Assembly (NCBI GenBank): GCA_028824685.1 | Contig: JAPPCZ010000069.1 | Coordinates: forward strand, 28,266 to 92,265 | Direction of reading: 5' to 3' | From: Candidatus Poribacteria bacterium | GTDB taxonomy: Bacteria > Poribacteria > WGA-4E > WGA-3G | Length of the DNA: 64,000 bases | Shown here: one piece after another, positions 55,501 to 63,969 of the stretch | Layout of the letters: each line of letters opens with the position of its first letter | Numbering within the stretch: position 1 is the first letter of the stretch | The notes under the pieces: model-generated | Seen by the model: the letters and a program-made list of their open reading frames with translations, nothing else | The model's database searches: none | What the model was told of the DNA's origin: nothing | Translations under genes and position numbers: made by a program

Positions 55501-56654
55501 TCAAAACTGCCATCTTTCGCCCATCCTGGACCTACAGGATTTTCCCACAGCAGTTTTCCTTCTATTGATGGATAACTCTGATGCCAACCGTTGAATTCAA
55601 CATCTGCGAAGTCAATCAATCCATCTATCCAACCTGCAGAATAGCGTAACAAATCTGTGTCAAACACCACTGCACCACCTGTGAGTTCCGGAGTAAGCGG
55701 AATAATGATACCTTTGTAGGTAAGATTTTTGTCATTCGCTGCGACGGCTGTGGAAAGGAATGGTCCATAATCCATATCCCGCCACCGCTGTCCAGTTTTA
55801 ACATGCCAACCGGGCACATATCGTCGCGGCGCTTCACTTTCAAGACACCAGTAGACACCGTTGACGATGAGGCGACGAAAATCGCTTACTTTGAAATCTT
55901 CTGGATGTCCCATTGTGGTTGTGAAGACACGTCCTCCCCCTGTATGGGTGTGTGTCCAAGCAATGGGATTGACAGTCTCATCACCACCCCGTTCTCCTTC
56001 TGGGAATACGGGTCGTCCTTGCACCAGGATCTGGGCATCTTTCGGTGGATAGTTAGGACGCACATGATAGGTCCAGGATCGCACGTGGAACGCTGGGTTG
56101 ACTCCAGTAAGGATCAGGTGATCACCGACGATTGTGGCATCGGTACTTGCCCCGTGTCCGTAATGGTATATCCACGGTGCGCCGAGTTCGCGTGCACCGA
56201 AATCGTTCCATTTTGTAGCACGCTCGTCTTCATCTTCGTAGGCAAAGGCGTGCGTGGTTGTCCGGAAGGCGACTATAGGACCGCCACGGTCAATGTAGCT
56301 TTGTAATAGTGCAAGTTGGTCATCTGGGAGTTGACGGAATCGTAGATATAGAACGAGTAGGTCTGCGGTTTCGAGCACGTCAAGTCCATTTATGCTATTC
56401 CCTTCACCACCCTGTAGTACGTCGTCAATGAGAACTGTGGTACGGAAGTCATAGTGTTCTTCCAACACTTGAGCCAACGCGGGCATCGTTACCTCAGAAC
56501 GATATTCATTCTCACCTACAACGAAGACAATATGGGGTTGTGCATAACCGATGGATACTAATGCACCAAACGCGAACGAGATACATAGAAGATAAATTAA
56601 AATTCGCTTCACCCATTGGCCTGAAGCGTTCTGTTGATAATCTAATTTTGACAA
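52536..56654 (-). CDS. Secreted giant with ThuA, LamG and sorbosone-dehydrogenase-like propeller domains
   Basis: 1372 residues with a TTG start supported by GGGAGG seven bases upstream and a signal peptide ending near residue 39. The first third is a ThuA-like (trehalose-utilisation, class I glutamine-amidotransferase-fold) domain with VVGENEY, FRTTTHAF and TTMGHPEDF. A beta-rich region of unknown type (about 300-620) follows, then a LamG/concanavalin-like domain (about 648-850, with WDFDEGNGS and LYNRALSPDEM), then a six-bladed propeller like soluble glucose/sorbosone dehydrogenases (about 930-1280). Such fusions are common in Planctomycetes and Poribacteria. Carbohydrate binding or turnover outside the cell is inferred. 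Confidence 0.8.
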   Translation of the reverse strand: MSKLDYQQNASGQWVKRILIYLLCISFAFGALVSIGYAQPHIVFVVGENEYRSEVTMPALAQVLEEHYDFRTTVLIDDVLQGGEGNSINGLDVLETADLLVLYLRFRQLPDDQLALLQSYIDRGGPIVAFRTTTHAFAYEDEDERATKWNDFGARELGAPWIYHYGHGASTDATIVGDHLILTGVNPAFHVRSWTYHVRPNYPPKDAQILVQGRPVFPEGERGGDETVNPIAWTHTHTGGGRVFTTTMGHPEDFKVSDFRRLIVNGVYWCLESEAPRRYVPGWHVKTGQRWRDMDYGPFLSTAVAANDKNLTYKGIIIPLTPELTGGAVVFDTDLLRYSAGWIDGLIDFADVEFNGWHQSYPSIEGKLLWENPVGPGWAKDGSFEDTRSVPFGPLPRDWAHWKGLYLHENRVILSYTVGTRSVLETPTLESGENGIAFVRTLQLGPATSSTLVRIATMTDGETSALPEFSRGTGVALCPPGTESGQPGSLLAALVDAPKGTQWETTQGEIRVRFPASNKAISTKILITPTIHDTLELSEWTQFVDTSPPVTDLTTLIKGGPQRWQEKLNTTGQTDIQRKLRLETLKIEAGTTTMNLELDGYLPKVLSMDNLSPAPGGVGNADQYIAVLFPHSKTSEAASAQKQKNDSALIGYWDFDEGNGSHTASEISEKSTITLDGVRWEDGWQNKCLVFDGDAEARFDENFALDFDTNDLTFTAWIATEDDGSIFSEALDETEWIPNGKTFFIRNGQLAFDVGWVGVVTSATGNGKSVVDGAWHHVGMTWKHETGAVKLFLDGEIVAEGVLKPNDELEDDVWRLGFTAENFPEESPRLEGKLDEMYLYNRALSPDEMLALYQRVQEPPLIAATLVEPIEGAKWIVDSDRVYLHISTDTTASVLTWDGSESQLSDFAQLAANDGRDPSQPFAIDKIDWPAQNPWGSWIRFGAFDFFPDGNRAALSTWNGDVWTVTGLNDTLNKLIWQRIATGLNQPLGLKIVGQQIYVAGRDQITRLVDLNEDGEIDFYDNFNNDVYNSEHFHEQVMDLQTDAAGNFYYMKSARHALRAQHPHHGTLIRVSPDGEETTVIAYGFRASNGLGISPGPIFYGTDQEGFWMPANRLNRITEPGRFYGNLWGWYPPDNPPTTYEPPLCWVAPFVDRSPATLVWIPTDTWGEMADSLLSVSYGTGKVYAVLQHQIGETVQGAVTEMGLDFPTGVMRGRFHPISRDLYLAGLFGWSSNKQEDTGFYRVRMTGAPLRTPKSFRAVKDGLIIDFYAPLAPKSAADTENWRVQSWEYRWTEGYGSPQLKRSGEEGRDEHTIQSATLSEDGKTIFLKIPTLTSTMQFHVDIKGKFADGVPLDCYLHGTIQVLEEVDNIEAK

Positions 56655-56794
56655 ATTTGGTCCTCCCGGATGAATAGATTAAGTTTGCTATGCAATGGCA
56701 GCTCATAGCGCAGCTATCCGACAATTGTAAAGTAGCAAAATTATAATAGGTATTAGAAAAAATGTCAATAAACAACCAGCTAAGGATACATCCC

Positions 56795-57045
56795 ATTGTT
56801 GGAGGGCTTTGTAAGCCCGATTTATTACCCAAAGTAGGCGCGTTTTGTAAACGCGCCGTTTATAGCGTCTGAGGTCTGGGTTCGGCGCGTTTACAAAACG
56901 CCAAATCAACGCTGCGAATGTCTTTACGGCATTCAGTGCCTACCAGGGTGGCGAACCGCTAAATTGACACCCGCCAAATGCCTAAAGACGAATGCGCGTA
57001 TGGCATTCACCATGATTTGTAGCGTTGATTTCTTGATTTGGCAAA
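56795..57045. repeat. Cluster of intergenic palindromic repeats
   Basis: The gap between the two divergent genes holds several hairpins: GGGCTT/AAGCCC near 56805, GGCGCGTTT (56837-56845) with AAACGCGCC (56849-56857), an inverted copy of the same around 56883-56903, and a GCCAAATGCC...GGCATTCA unit near 56983-57020. The GCCAAATGCC and GGCATTC blocks are shared with the elements at 491-630 and 49929-50010. I see no coding frame here. Confidence 0.6.
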
Positions 57046-57081
57046 TCCTGGTTCAGACAAATGATAAAATATTACACATCC

Positions 57082-57132
57082 TTGACATATATCCTCCTAC
57101 ATGTTATATTATCGGTAACGGATTTTCGTTAC
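57082..57132 (+). promoter_or_regulatory. Promoter plus GTAACG/CGTTAC dyad of the two-propeller lipoprotein gene
   Basis: TTGACA (57082-57087), 17-base spacer, TATATT (57105-57110), then after four bases the dyad GTAACG (57115-57120) and CGTTAC (57127-57132) around GATTTT. The lipoprotein gene starts 39 bases later. The same promoter-dyad unit occurs at 30824-30874 with only spacer and a few flanking changes. Confidence 0.75.
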
Positions 57133-57171
57133 TTCAAATATTCTGCACGTTTCTGACTACTTTGCTAAACC

Positions 57172-59388
57172 ATGCTTCAAATCACAAAATTCAAAACCGT
57201 TATACTCATTTTAGCCCTTTTTGTTGCTTTGCTCCTTCTGTCGGCTTGTAATTCCCAAGACAAACCTCAAGATTCACCATCCTCAACTCCAAAAACGGAT
57301 TCTCCTGAAGTCATTACGCCACCTATCACCCCGCTTCGTGCTGAAGATTGGCACATGTTCATGCACGACTTGCAGTTATCTGGAAAAAGCCCAGACCAGA
57401 AAATTAAGCCTCCGCTATCTATGTTGTGGCAATTTAAAACGGGTGGTCCTATAACCGCATCCCCAGTTGTAGCAAACGGAATTCTTTATATCGGTTCCGC
57501 AGATGGCAAATTATACGCCTTAAATGCGAAGGAGTGGGGGATCAAATGGGTTTTCAATGCTGGAAGTGCCATCCGATATTCAGCTGCTATTTGGGGTGGG
57601 CGCGTCTATTTCAGTACGCGGGATAACAAATTCTACGCACTTAATGCAGAAACAGGAGACGTACTTTGGGAATTCAAATCAAAAGGTTGGATGGATTCAC
57701 CACCAGTTGTTTTTAATAGAACTGTTTACACGGGTGCATTTCCTACACGAATTTACCTGCTGGATGCCATCACCGGCAAACTTAAATCCGAACGACAGCG
57801 CATGGTCACAATTAACGGCATAGAATACGGATGCACGAATGCAGAATTCCGTCCCGTCATTCCACAGTATAACGCGAATTTATGGCGTAGATATACAGCA
57901 GGAAGTGAAAGTTTTCCCGTCACTGCAAACGGTTTTGTCTATATTGGTGCGAGAAATGGGAAGATCCATGCCATTGATATTGCGTCCAAAACAGAAGTTT
58001 GGTCTTATCAGATTGGCGGTCCTGTGAATGCAGCCCCTGCAATTTCCGAAGGTATCCTCTATGCAGCATCTACTGACGGTTCAATCTATGCGTTCGCCAA
58101 TGCTACAGAAAGTCCACCGATTGCAGATGATACACGCGAACACGGGATTGTTACACATGATAATGCGCCAGTTTATACGGAGAAAAACGGAACTTCACCC
58201 TTATATCGCCTCAATGATGGCACGGACTTGCCGATTCTCCAAGCCGCACAGGAGCGGTATCAAGTCGAACTACCGAATAAAGAACAAGTATGGATAGATA
58301 GGTTTGCTTTTGGGCAATTTGAAGATACAGATGGGATGTTGTTCAATTCAAACTTTTGTGGCAAACCACGGATAATACATCTGATCGATGGCGCAGAATA
58401 CCCGTATTGGAGTCCCGATGGCGAACGCATTGTCATGCTGAAAAGAACCGATCTGAGCGGAAGTTATTGGAAGGCAAGTGAACTCTGGATTATGGACAAA
58501 GAGGGAAAACAAGCACGAAAACTTTATACCGGACAACTTTACAATCCACATGTTTCTTGGTCACTGGATGGTCGTTTAATAGCATTTGAAGCTGAAGAAG
58601 ACGACGATCGTTTTGTTTTTACCGCCGATTGGGAGTTGGGACGTATCGAAAAACTGGTAAAAGGTGCGGGGCCTGCATGGTCACCTACGGCTAATCAATT
58701 GGCATTTAGACGGCGTGAAAGAGGCTATGATGTTATTTATCGGATCAACAGTGACGGCAGTGGTGGTAGAGATATTGCCCGTGTGTTATTTAGACAAACT
58801 CGACGTTCTTATACCTTTTTGCACGCACCCTCTTGGTCGTCAGATGGAAATCTACTCGCTTTTGAGGTGACACAGAATCAAAAGCTCGGCAACGGCACAG
58901 TTACGTATGCAGCGATCCGTATTCAAAATATAGAAGGAGAACGGGTGAAACAGATTCCAACGCAGCACCAACGCGTCCGACAGATGCGGTGGTCGTCCGA
59001 TGGGGCACGACTTGCCTACGTGCTTTCTGGCAGCAATCGACAAGATCCAGTTCTTGATAAACGCCTTCACATTGCTGGGATCACTGACGAATCGCTGAAA
59101 CATCGGATTTTGAAACACACAGCACCCGCATGGTCACCAACAGGGAATCGGTTAGCATATTTAGAACGAGAGGATTGCGTTGGTCTTCGCTGGAAGGTTT
59201 GGGTGCATGACTTGGATAGCGGTAAAAAATATCCGATTGCCCGAACATCTATGAAACTCGCCTCTATTGTCTGGATGCCGGATGGAAAAAGCCTCTGTCT
59301 GTGGCATACCTCAGATTATCTGCGGAATAATGTCTATCAACCTGCTGACACAAAGGGATGGATTGTACCAATCAACCTGTCTCCGTAG
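57172..59388 (+). CDS. Lipoprotein with PQQ-like and TolB-like beta-propellers
   Basis: 738 residues. The signal peptide ends in a lipobox LLSAC (Cys26), so the protein is lipid-anchored. Residues about 60-310 form PQQ-type strands (for example GSADGKLYALNA and YFSTRDNKFYALNAETGDVLWEF). After a linker, about 390-735 form TolB/WD40-like strands with repeated SPDG/SxDG units (YWSPDGERIVML, VSWSLDGRLIAFEA, PAWSPTANQLAF). No enzymatic residues are visible. Two different propellers on one lipoprotein suggest a binding or scaffold role at the envelope. It has its own strong promoter with an operator-like dyad. Confidence 0.8.
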   Translation: MLQITKFKTVILILALFVALLLLSACNSQDKPQDSPSSTPKTDSPEVITPPITPLRAEDWHMFMHDLQLSGKSPDQKIKPPLSMLWQFKTGGPITASPVVANGILYIGSADGKLYALNAKEWGIKWVFNAGSAIRYSAAIWGGRVYFSTRDNKFYALNAETGDVLWEFKSKGWMDSPPVVFNRTVYTGAFPTRIYLLDAITGKLKSERQRMVTINGIEYGCTNAEFRPVIPQYNANLWRRYTAGSESFPVTANGFVYIGARNGKIHAIDIASKTEVWSYQIGGPVNAAPAISEGILYAASTDGSIYAFANATESPPIADDTREHGIVTHDNAPVYTEKNGTSPLYRLNDGTDLPILQAAQERYQVELPNKEQVWIDRFAFGQFEDTDGMLFNSNFCGKPRIIHLIDGAEYPYWSPDGERIVMLKRTDLSGSYWKASELWIMDKEGKQARKLYTGQLYNPHVSWSLDGRLIAFEAEEDDDRFVFTADWELGRIEKLVKGAGPAWSPTANQLAFRRRERGYDVIYRINSDGSGGRDIARVLFRQTRRSYTFLHAPSWSSDGNLLAFEVTQNQKLGNGTVTYAAIRIQNIEGERVKQIPTQHQRVRQMRWSSDGARLAYVLSGSNRQDPVLDKRLHIAGITDESLKHRILKHTAPAWSPTGNRLAYLEREDCVGLRWKVWVHDLDSGKKYPIARTSMKLASIVWMPDGKSLCLWHTSDYLRNNVYQPADTKGWIVPINLSP

Positions 59389-59408
59389 CAGAAACACTTT
59401 TACCCCAT

Positions 59409-59448
59409 GGTAGGCGAGGTTTCCTAACCTCGCGGTTGCGGGGTGCCT
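59409..59448. repeat. GTAGGCGAGGTTT palindromic repeat, possible terminator
   Basis: GCGAGGTT and AACCTCGC form an 8-bp hairpin with a 4-base loop about 25 bases after the lipoprotein stop, opened by the GTAGG motif of the local repeat family. No U-run follows, so it may be only a repeat. Confidence 0.55.
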
Positions 59449-59482
59449 AATTAATTCAAAAATCTACCATAAAGTAAATCCA

Positions 59483-60616
59483 ATGAGTCAAGAACATTTA
59501 AAATATACAGATAGAGTCAACTTAGGCAGTTATTATACCCCTACCACATTTGTGAGGCGGGCATGGGAATTTATTGAATCATACATAGATTCACAGACTA
59601 CCGTAATTGACAGTGCCTGTGGGTACGGCGATTTTCTAAAAAATTGTGGACAATCTCTCACAATCGGGTGCGATATAGACGAAGCTGCAATTGATGTAGC
59701 AAAAAAGAACACTGATAAAGTCCGTTTTTTTCAGACGAACTCTTTATCCAACGTATCAAGGGAAAAATTTGGTATTCCTCAGCAGTGCGAAAGATTGATA
59801 GTCGTCGGAAACCCACCCTATAATGACAAGACCTCCCTCATCCGTCATAAGATTAAACATGCTGAATTTGACGTTGATGAAGATTTAGTCAGTAGAGACT
59901 TAGGAATATCATTTCTCCGGTCCTACAATAAACTTGAAGCAGATTTTATCTGTGTTTTGCATCCGTTATCTTACTTAATTAAACCAGCCAATTTCAAGCA
60001 ATTAAAGGAATTTGCTGCAAATTATAAATTGGTAGATGGCTTACTAATTAGTAGTGGTGAATTCCCCGAATCCGCAAAACTTACACCTTTTCCAATCATA
60101 ATTGCCTTTTATCAGCGTGATACCAAAAGGATGGAATACAGTTTTATCCGTTCCTTCTCATTTAAAATAGGAGAAAATCTTCGTTTCTGTCTAAACGATT
60201 TTGATTATATCCCAGGTTATATTCGCAAATATCCGAGTAAGCAGCAACAACCGATACCTGATGATTCTCTATTTTTCTGGACAATGAGAGATATTAACGC
60301 ATTAAGAAGGAATCGGACGTTTGTCAACGACTATAGCAGTAACACTATTGTAATTGACAAAAGCAAACTGGATTATTATGCTTATGTTGACGTGTTTAAA
60401 AGAAACCTTGATAGGCTACCCTTCTATTTCGGAAACTGTGATGTTCCTATAGATGATGCGCTTTTTAAGCAATCCAAACAGTATTTCATTAGTGATACTA
60501 TTCGGCATCACCTTTTTCTACAAAAGCATTTTCAGATAGATCCAATTGAGAAGAAGCAGGTGGAAGTTAAACTGGATATGTATTTCAAAGAATTATTAGG
60601 AAAACACCATGTTTGA
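59483..60616 (+). CDS. N6-adenine or N4-cytosine DNA methyltransferase
   Basis: 377 residues. The SAM-binding motif DSACGYGDFL is at 43-52 and the catalytic motif NPPY at 110-113, in the order motif I then IV (gamma-type amino-methyltransferase). NPPY favours N6-adenine methylation. The N-terminal GSYYTPTTFVRRA block is typical of restriction-associated methyltransferases. The C-terminal 200 residues probably recognise the DNA target. The gene overlaps the next by 8 bases, as in type II restriction-modification pairs. Confidence 0.85.
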   Translation: MSQEHLKYTDRVNLGSYYTPTTFVRRAWEFIESYIDSQTTVIDSACGYGDFLKNCGQSLTIGCDIDEAAIDVAKKNTDKVRFFQTNSLSNVSREKFGIPQQCERLIVVGNPPYNDKTSLIRHKIKHAEFDVDEDLVSRDLGISFLRSYNKLEADFICVLHPLSYLIKPANFKQLKEFAANYKLVDGLLISSGEFPESAKLTPFPIIIAFYQRDTKRMEYSFIRSFSFKIGENLRFCLNDFDYIPGYIRKYPSKQQQPIPDDSLFFWTMRDINALRRNRTFVNDYSSNTIVIDKSKLDYYAYVDVFKRNLDRLPFYFGNCDVPIDDALFKQSKQYFISDTIRHHLFLQKHFQIDPIEKKQVEVKLDMYFKELLGKHHV

Positions 60617-61355
60617 TAATGAGAACAAAAGAATACTTGTAGATATTCCGCTTACAACACCTTCAGGCAAAATAAGAATTAAGTCAAGAAGCATGTTTTA
60701 TGAGTATGGAAATCCACATGCTGCAGGAACTAAACCTTTACATCAAAACAATTACGTTGAGTGGCAAATAGGTTATGATCTGGAAGACAAGCGTAAGAAT
60801 GAATCTAGCTTGCCACATAAATCCTTTATTGCCTATAACGGTAAGAAAAAAGTGTTATACGAATTATCTGAATATTTGTATTATTTACATTCTTGGGATA
60901 TGACAACTTCTTCAGAATTAGAGGAGACTTTTGAATTTTTATCTGATTTGGAGGAAGAAAACTTACTTTCTAATCACCCTTCTTGCCAAATAACGAGAAC
61001 ACATCCTGTTGAGAAACAAATCAATAATACCGTATTCTATGGAATGACTCTGAACTATCCACAACTCGTCTATAAATTTGGGGTATATGAAATTATTGCA
61101 GAGATTACCATTAGAGAAAAGCAAAGAGCAATTGGTGTTCAGCCAATGCTTTACTTATGTTTCCCAATAACAGAACTTCAAGTAAGCGAAAACTTAATTG
61201 GTCGCACAGCAAATCCAAAAGAAAAGGCGATATTTATTATTGATAAGAAAAACTATAGAATAATTATTGAGATGGTAAGAATATTTGGGATGCTTAGTCC
61301 TTCACACTATAAAGATATTCTGGCGATATTAGAAACTGTTTCTGATAGGTTCTAA
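60609..61355 (+). CDS. Probable type II restriction endonuclease partner
   Basis: 248 residues with no family I can recognise. It overlaps the methyltransferase end by 8 bases in a different frame, the usual layout of a type II restriction-modification pair. The protein is soluble, with a charged middle and a segment EIIAEITIREKQRAIGVQPM that could hold acidic and basic catalytic residues, but I cannot place a PD-(D/E)xK, HNH or GIY-YIG motif with certainty. The call rests mainly on the operon. Confidence 0.6.
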   Translation: MFDNENKRILVDIPLTTPSGKIRIKSRSMFYEYGNPHAAGTKPLHQNNYVEWQIGYDLEDKRKNESSLPHKSFIAYNGKKKVLYELSEYLYYLHSWDMTTSSELEETFEFLSDLEEENLLSNHPSCQITRTHPVEKQINNTVFYGMTLNYPQLVYKFGVYEIIAEITIREKQRAIGVQPMLYLCFPITELQVSENLIGRTANPKEKAIFIIDKKNYRIIIEMVRIFGMLSPSHYKDILAILETVSDRF

Positions 61356-61459
61356 ACTATTTTGGAGATTTTTATAGTCGCCAAAAATCAACTTTTGCAA
61401 GTCCAAAGCACTAATAGGAATAAAATCTGCCAAACTCTGTTGCGGGTGTGTTGGAGCAG

Positions 61460-62635
61460 TTAGAAAGCAGCTTCAAGTAAGTTTAGCATATCCTGTTCCG
61501 AACACCGTCTCGGATTGAGTTTATGACAGTGGTCAAGCATTGAATCTGTTGCGAGTTTCGGAATCTTTTCCCTGTCTAATCCTGCCGCTCCGAGTCCTGC
61601 GGGCATATTAAACTCCTTATTCAATTCGCGAATCTCATCAATTGCAGCGCATGCCGCCTCACCTTTAGACATCCGTTTTACATTAACACCTAAAGCATCT
61701 GCAACATCTGCGTACTTCTCAATCACATGCGGCAGGTTAAATTCCATTACAGGAGGTAGGAGTATCGCATTAGCAACACCGTGCGGGATGGGTGCGTCTG
61801 TTGACAGCTGATGGGCAATGGAGTGAACCGCACCAAGTCCTTTCTGAAACGCAAATGCTGCCATACATGATCCTAACAACATTTTGCCTCTCGCCTCAAT
61901 GTCCTCTCCATTGTGATATGCTGTTCGGATATTTGCGCCTAATATCTTCAATGCTTGCAAAGCCACGCCTTCTGAAATTGGGTGGTACTTTGTCGCCACA
62001 TAAGCCTCAATTCCGTGTGTGATAGCGTCCATACCAGTTGCTGCGGTCAGTGCTTGTGGCATTCCTACAGTCAATGCAGGATCAAGCAGTGCGAGATTTG
62101 ACATGTTGAAACGGGTAACAATCGCACGTTTCCGCCATCGGTTGGTTGTTTGCAGCGAAGTGTCGGTAATGATTGCGCCTTGAGATACTTCACTACCCGT
62201 CCCAGCAGTTGTTGGCACGCATATCAGCGGTGGCATATCGTCGCTAATCTTATCCGCTCCATTTGAGTCTACATAGTACGGTTCTAATGGTGGCGCGTGT
62301 GTTGTCAAGAGACGGATGGCTTTCGCAGCATCCATCACACTACCACCCCCAACTGCAATCACAACATCGCATTTTTCTTTTTGATAGACTTCCACGCCTT
62401 GCACAACGCTTATATCTGTGGGATTCGGTTCAATATCCTCATAAGTGGCATAGGGCAAATTTGTATTGTCTAATGGCGCGACTGCTTGATCCAATATTCC
62501 CACATTGCGGATACCGACATCGCTAACGATAAGCGGTTTTTTGCCTCCGAATGCCTTGACATGCTCAGCCAAGTTAGCGATGGCACCCTCTCCAAATTCA
62601 ATGCGTGGCGGTAAAAAATAGTTGAGAATTTCCAT
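61460..62635 (-). CDS. Iron-containing alcohol dehydrogenase
   Basis: 391 residues, typical for the family. The NAD-binding GGGSVMDAAKA is at 96-106, PTTAGTGSE at 141-149, and the metal ligands Asp203, His207, His271 and His285 are in DAITHGIEAY, HSIAHQLS and PHGVAN. It should reduce or oxidise an alcohol/aldehyde pair; the substrate is unknown. It lies alone, with 104 bases to the restriction enzyme gene on the other strand and 170 bases to the transposase. Confidence 0.9.
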   Translation of the reverse strand: MEILNYFLPPRIEFGEGAIANLAEHVKAFGGKKPLIVSDVGIRNVGILDQAVAPLDNTNLPYATYEDIEPNPTDISVVQGVEVYQKEKCDVVIAVGGGSVMDAAKAIRLLTTHAPPLEPYYVDSNGADKISDDMPPLICVPTTAGTGSEVSQGAIITDTSLQTTNRWRKRAIVTRFNMSNLALLDPALTVGMPQALTAATGMDAITHGIEAYVATKYHPISEGVALQALKILGANIRTAYHNGEDIEARGKMLLGSCMAAFAFQKGLGAVHSIAHQLSTDAPIPHGVANAILLPPVMEFNLPHVIEKYADVADALGVNVKRMSKGEAACAAIDEIRELNKEFNMPAGLGAAGLDREKIPKLATDSMLDHCHKLNPRRCSEQDMLNLLEAAF

Positions 62636-62805
62636 ATTCTCGTTTATCCTATGTCTTGAATTAATTTCTTTCTAACGAACCATTCTTATTATACCAGTAA
62701 AGCAACTTTGATGCAAATTTCCTATGGAAACGCAGGGTTATTTAGTTTCGCAATTAGTAGTTTTGGACTTAGATTTTTCAGTTTTTCCAAGCGTTCCATT
62801 TTACG

Positions 62806-63680
62806 TCAGTGAACCAACATGCTTTCATTGATAAACTTTGAGAAGATGTCTCTATTTCTATAGTTATACTTGTAGCAGATTTCAGCAACGTAAAGTGGTG
62901 TGTATCCTGTTTCATAATGGTGATGTGAACCAAACCATGCACGCTTCAATAAAGACCAAAATCCTTCAATGGTATTTGTATGGGTATTCCCATCAGTAAA
63001 CCGTTCATTGTGATTGATAACTGTGTGCTTCATTTCCTTGCCGATGAGTTTGTAAGCTTGATATTCGTCTGTTATCAGTTCAGATTCCTTTAGGTTTGCG
63101 ACACTGCGAATAAACTTGAGTATACTGCGTCCTGTCAGTTGTTCAGCGACTTGTGCGACAACCTTGCCGCCTCTTTGGATTGCACCGATAATCGCAGTTT
63201 TCTCTGTGCCACGACCGCGTTTACTCGGTTCGTCATCCTCACGCTTGTTCGGTTTGCGGGGTTTACCGCCAATGTAGGTCTCATCTGCTTCTATGATACC
63301 TTCAAGCAGGGCACCCCTTTCTTTGCCATCTCCGCGCGAATACGAGCCATTATGAACCATGCTGTCTTTTGGTTCAAATCTAAGTCGCGCGCCAGTTGAC
63401 AGCTGGACAAACTCTTTTTCGCATTCGCAATCAGTGATATCGCCAAAAACCATTTCTGTAACGCGACTTTTGTGCCCTGAAATACCGTCTCGCAAGTGAC
63501 CTTGAAAGTGGCGTGGCAATTCCAGCGTCCGATGCGTCCTTCCTTCGTTTCTGTTCGCTTACCCACATGACTGCTTTCACAGTGGGGACATTCCGGTTTA
63601 CCTTTCCAACGGATCTTCTCTAAATGTGCGATACAACTCTCTTGATCTGGGAATCGTTCCATAACCTTGATTAAGTCCAT
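62806..63680 (-). pseudogene. IS1595-family (ISXO2-like) transposase interrupted by a frameshift
   Basis: The 5' frame (63291-63680, 129 residues from ATG at 63680) carries a zinc-ribbon region ECPHCESSHV and ends soon after NQKTAWFIMARIRAEM. The catalytic part continues in the -1 frame down to 62806, with the acidic residues in IEADETYIGG, ITDEYQAY and NTIEGFWSLLKR. The two frames join around 63314-63325 in a run AAAGAAAGGGG. Family members normally have one ORF, so this is more likely a lesion than programmed slippage, though the A/G-rich run leaves that open. AGAGGAG precedes the ATG. I could not define the left end of the element. Confidence 0.8.
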
Positions 63681-63700
63681 CAGAATACTCCTCTGAATAG

Positions 63701-63766
63701 GAGTTGCTTTTTCTGACGGATTTCTGATACAATATCAGATAAGATTGAACCGTCAAAAAGCAACTC
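63701..63766. repeat. Inverted repeat and nested palindrome upstream of the transposase
   Basis: GAGTTGCTTTTTCTGACGG (63701-63719) is the reverse complement of CCGTCAAAAAGCAACTC (63750-63766) apart from two extra bases. Between them TCTGATA and TATCAGA (63723-63739) form a perfect dyad with a 3-base centre. On the minus strand TTGACG and TATTGT with a 16-base spacer could be the transposase promoter, so the dyad may be an operator. Confidence 0.6.
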
Positions 63767-63782
63767 GCTTTTTTAGGTTTAA

Positions 63783-63803
63783 TTAGGGGGTGGCACCCCC
63801 TAA
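63783..63803. repeat. Perfect 21-base palindrome
   Basis: TTAGGGGGTG (63783-63792) and CACCCCCTAA (63794-63803) are exact reverse complements around a single G. It may be part of the insertion-sequence end or a strong hairpin. No matching copy was found at the other side of the transposase. Confidence 0.55.
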
Positions 63804-63922
63804 CTTCTTATCTATATTATACCACATAAACCCAGTATACACAAGGGTTTATTACGCTTGGGTGTGTAAAGTTTTTGTCACATGAAGCGTATAAGGGTAG
63901 GTTGTAAAAATTATGTAAAATT

Positions 63923-63968
63923 GGTATCCTTTCCCCATAATTTATTTTTCTCCAAAGGAGAGGATACC
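63923..63968 (+). promoter_or_regulatory. Hairpin covering the ribosome binding site of the next gene
   Basis: GGTATCCTTTCC (63923-63934) pairs with GGAGAGGATACC (63957-63968) over 12 positions, with one T-G pair. The right arm includes the GGAG of the AAAGGAG ribosome binding site and ends one base before the ATG at 63970. Translation would be blocked while the stem is closed. Confidence 0.6.
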
Positions 63969-63969
63969 G

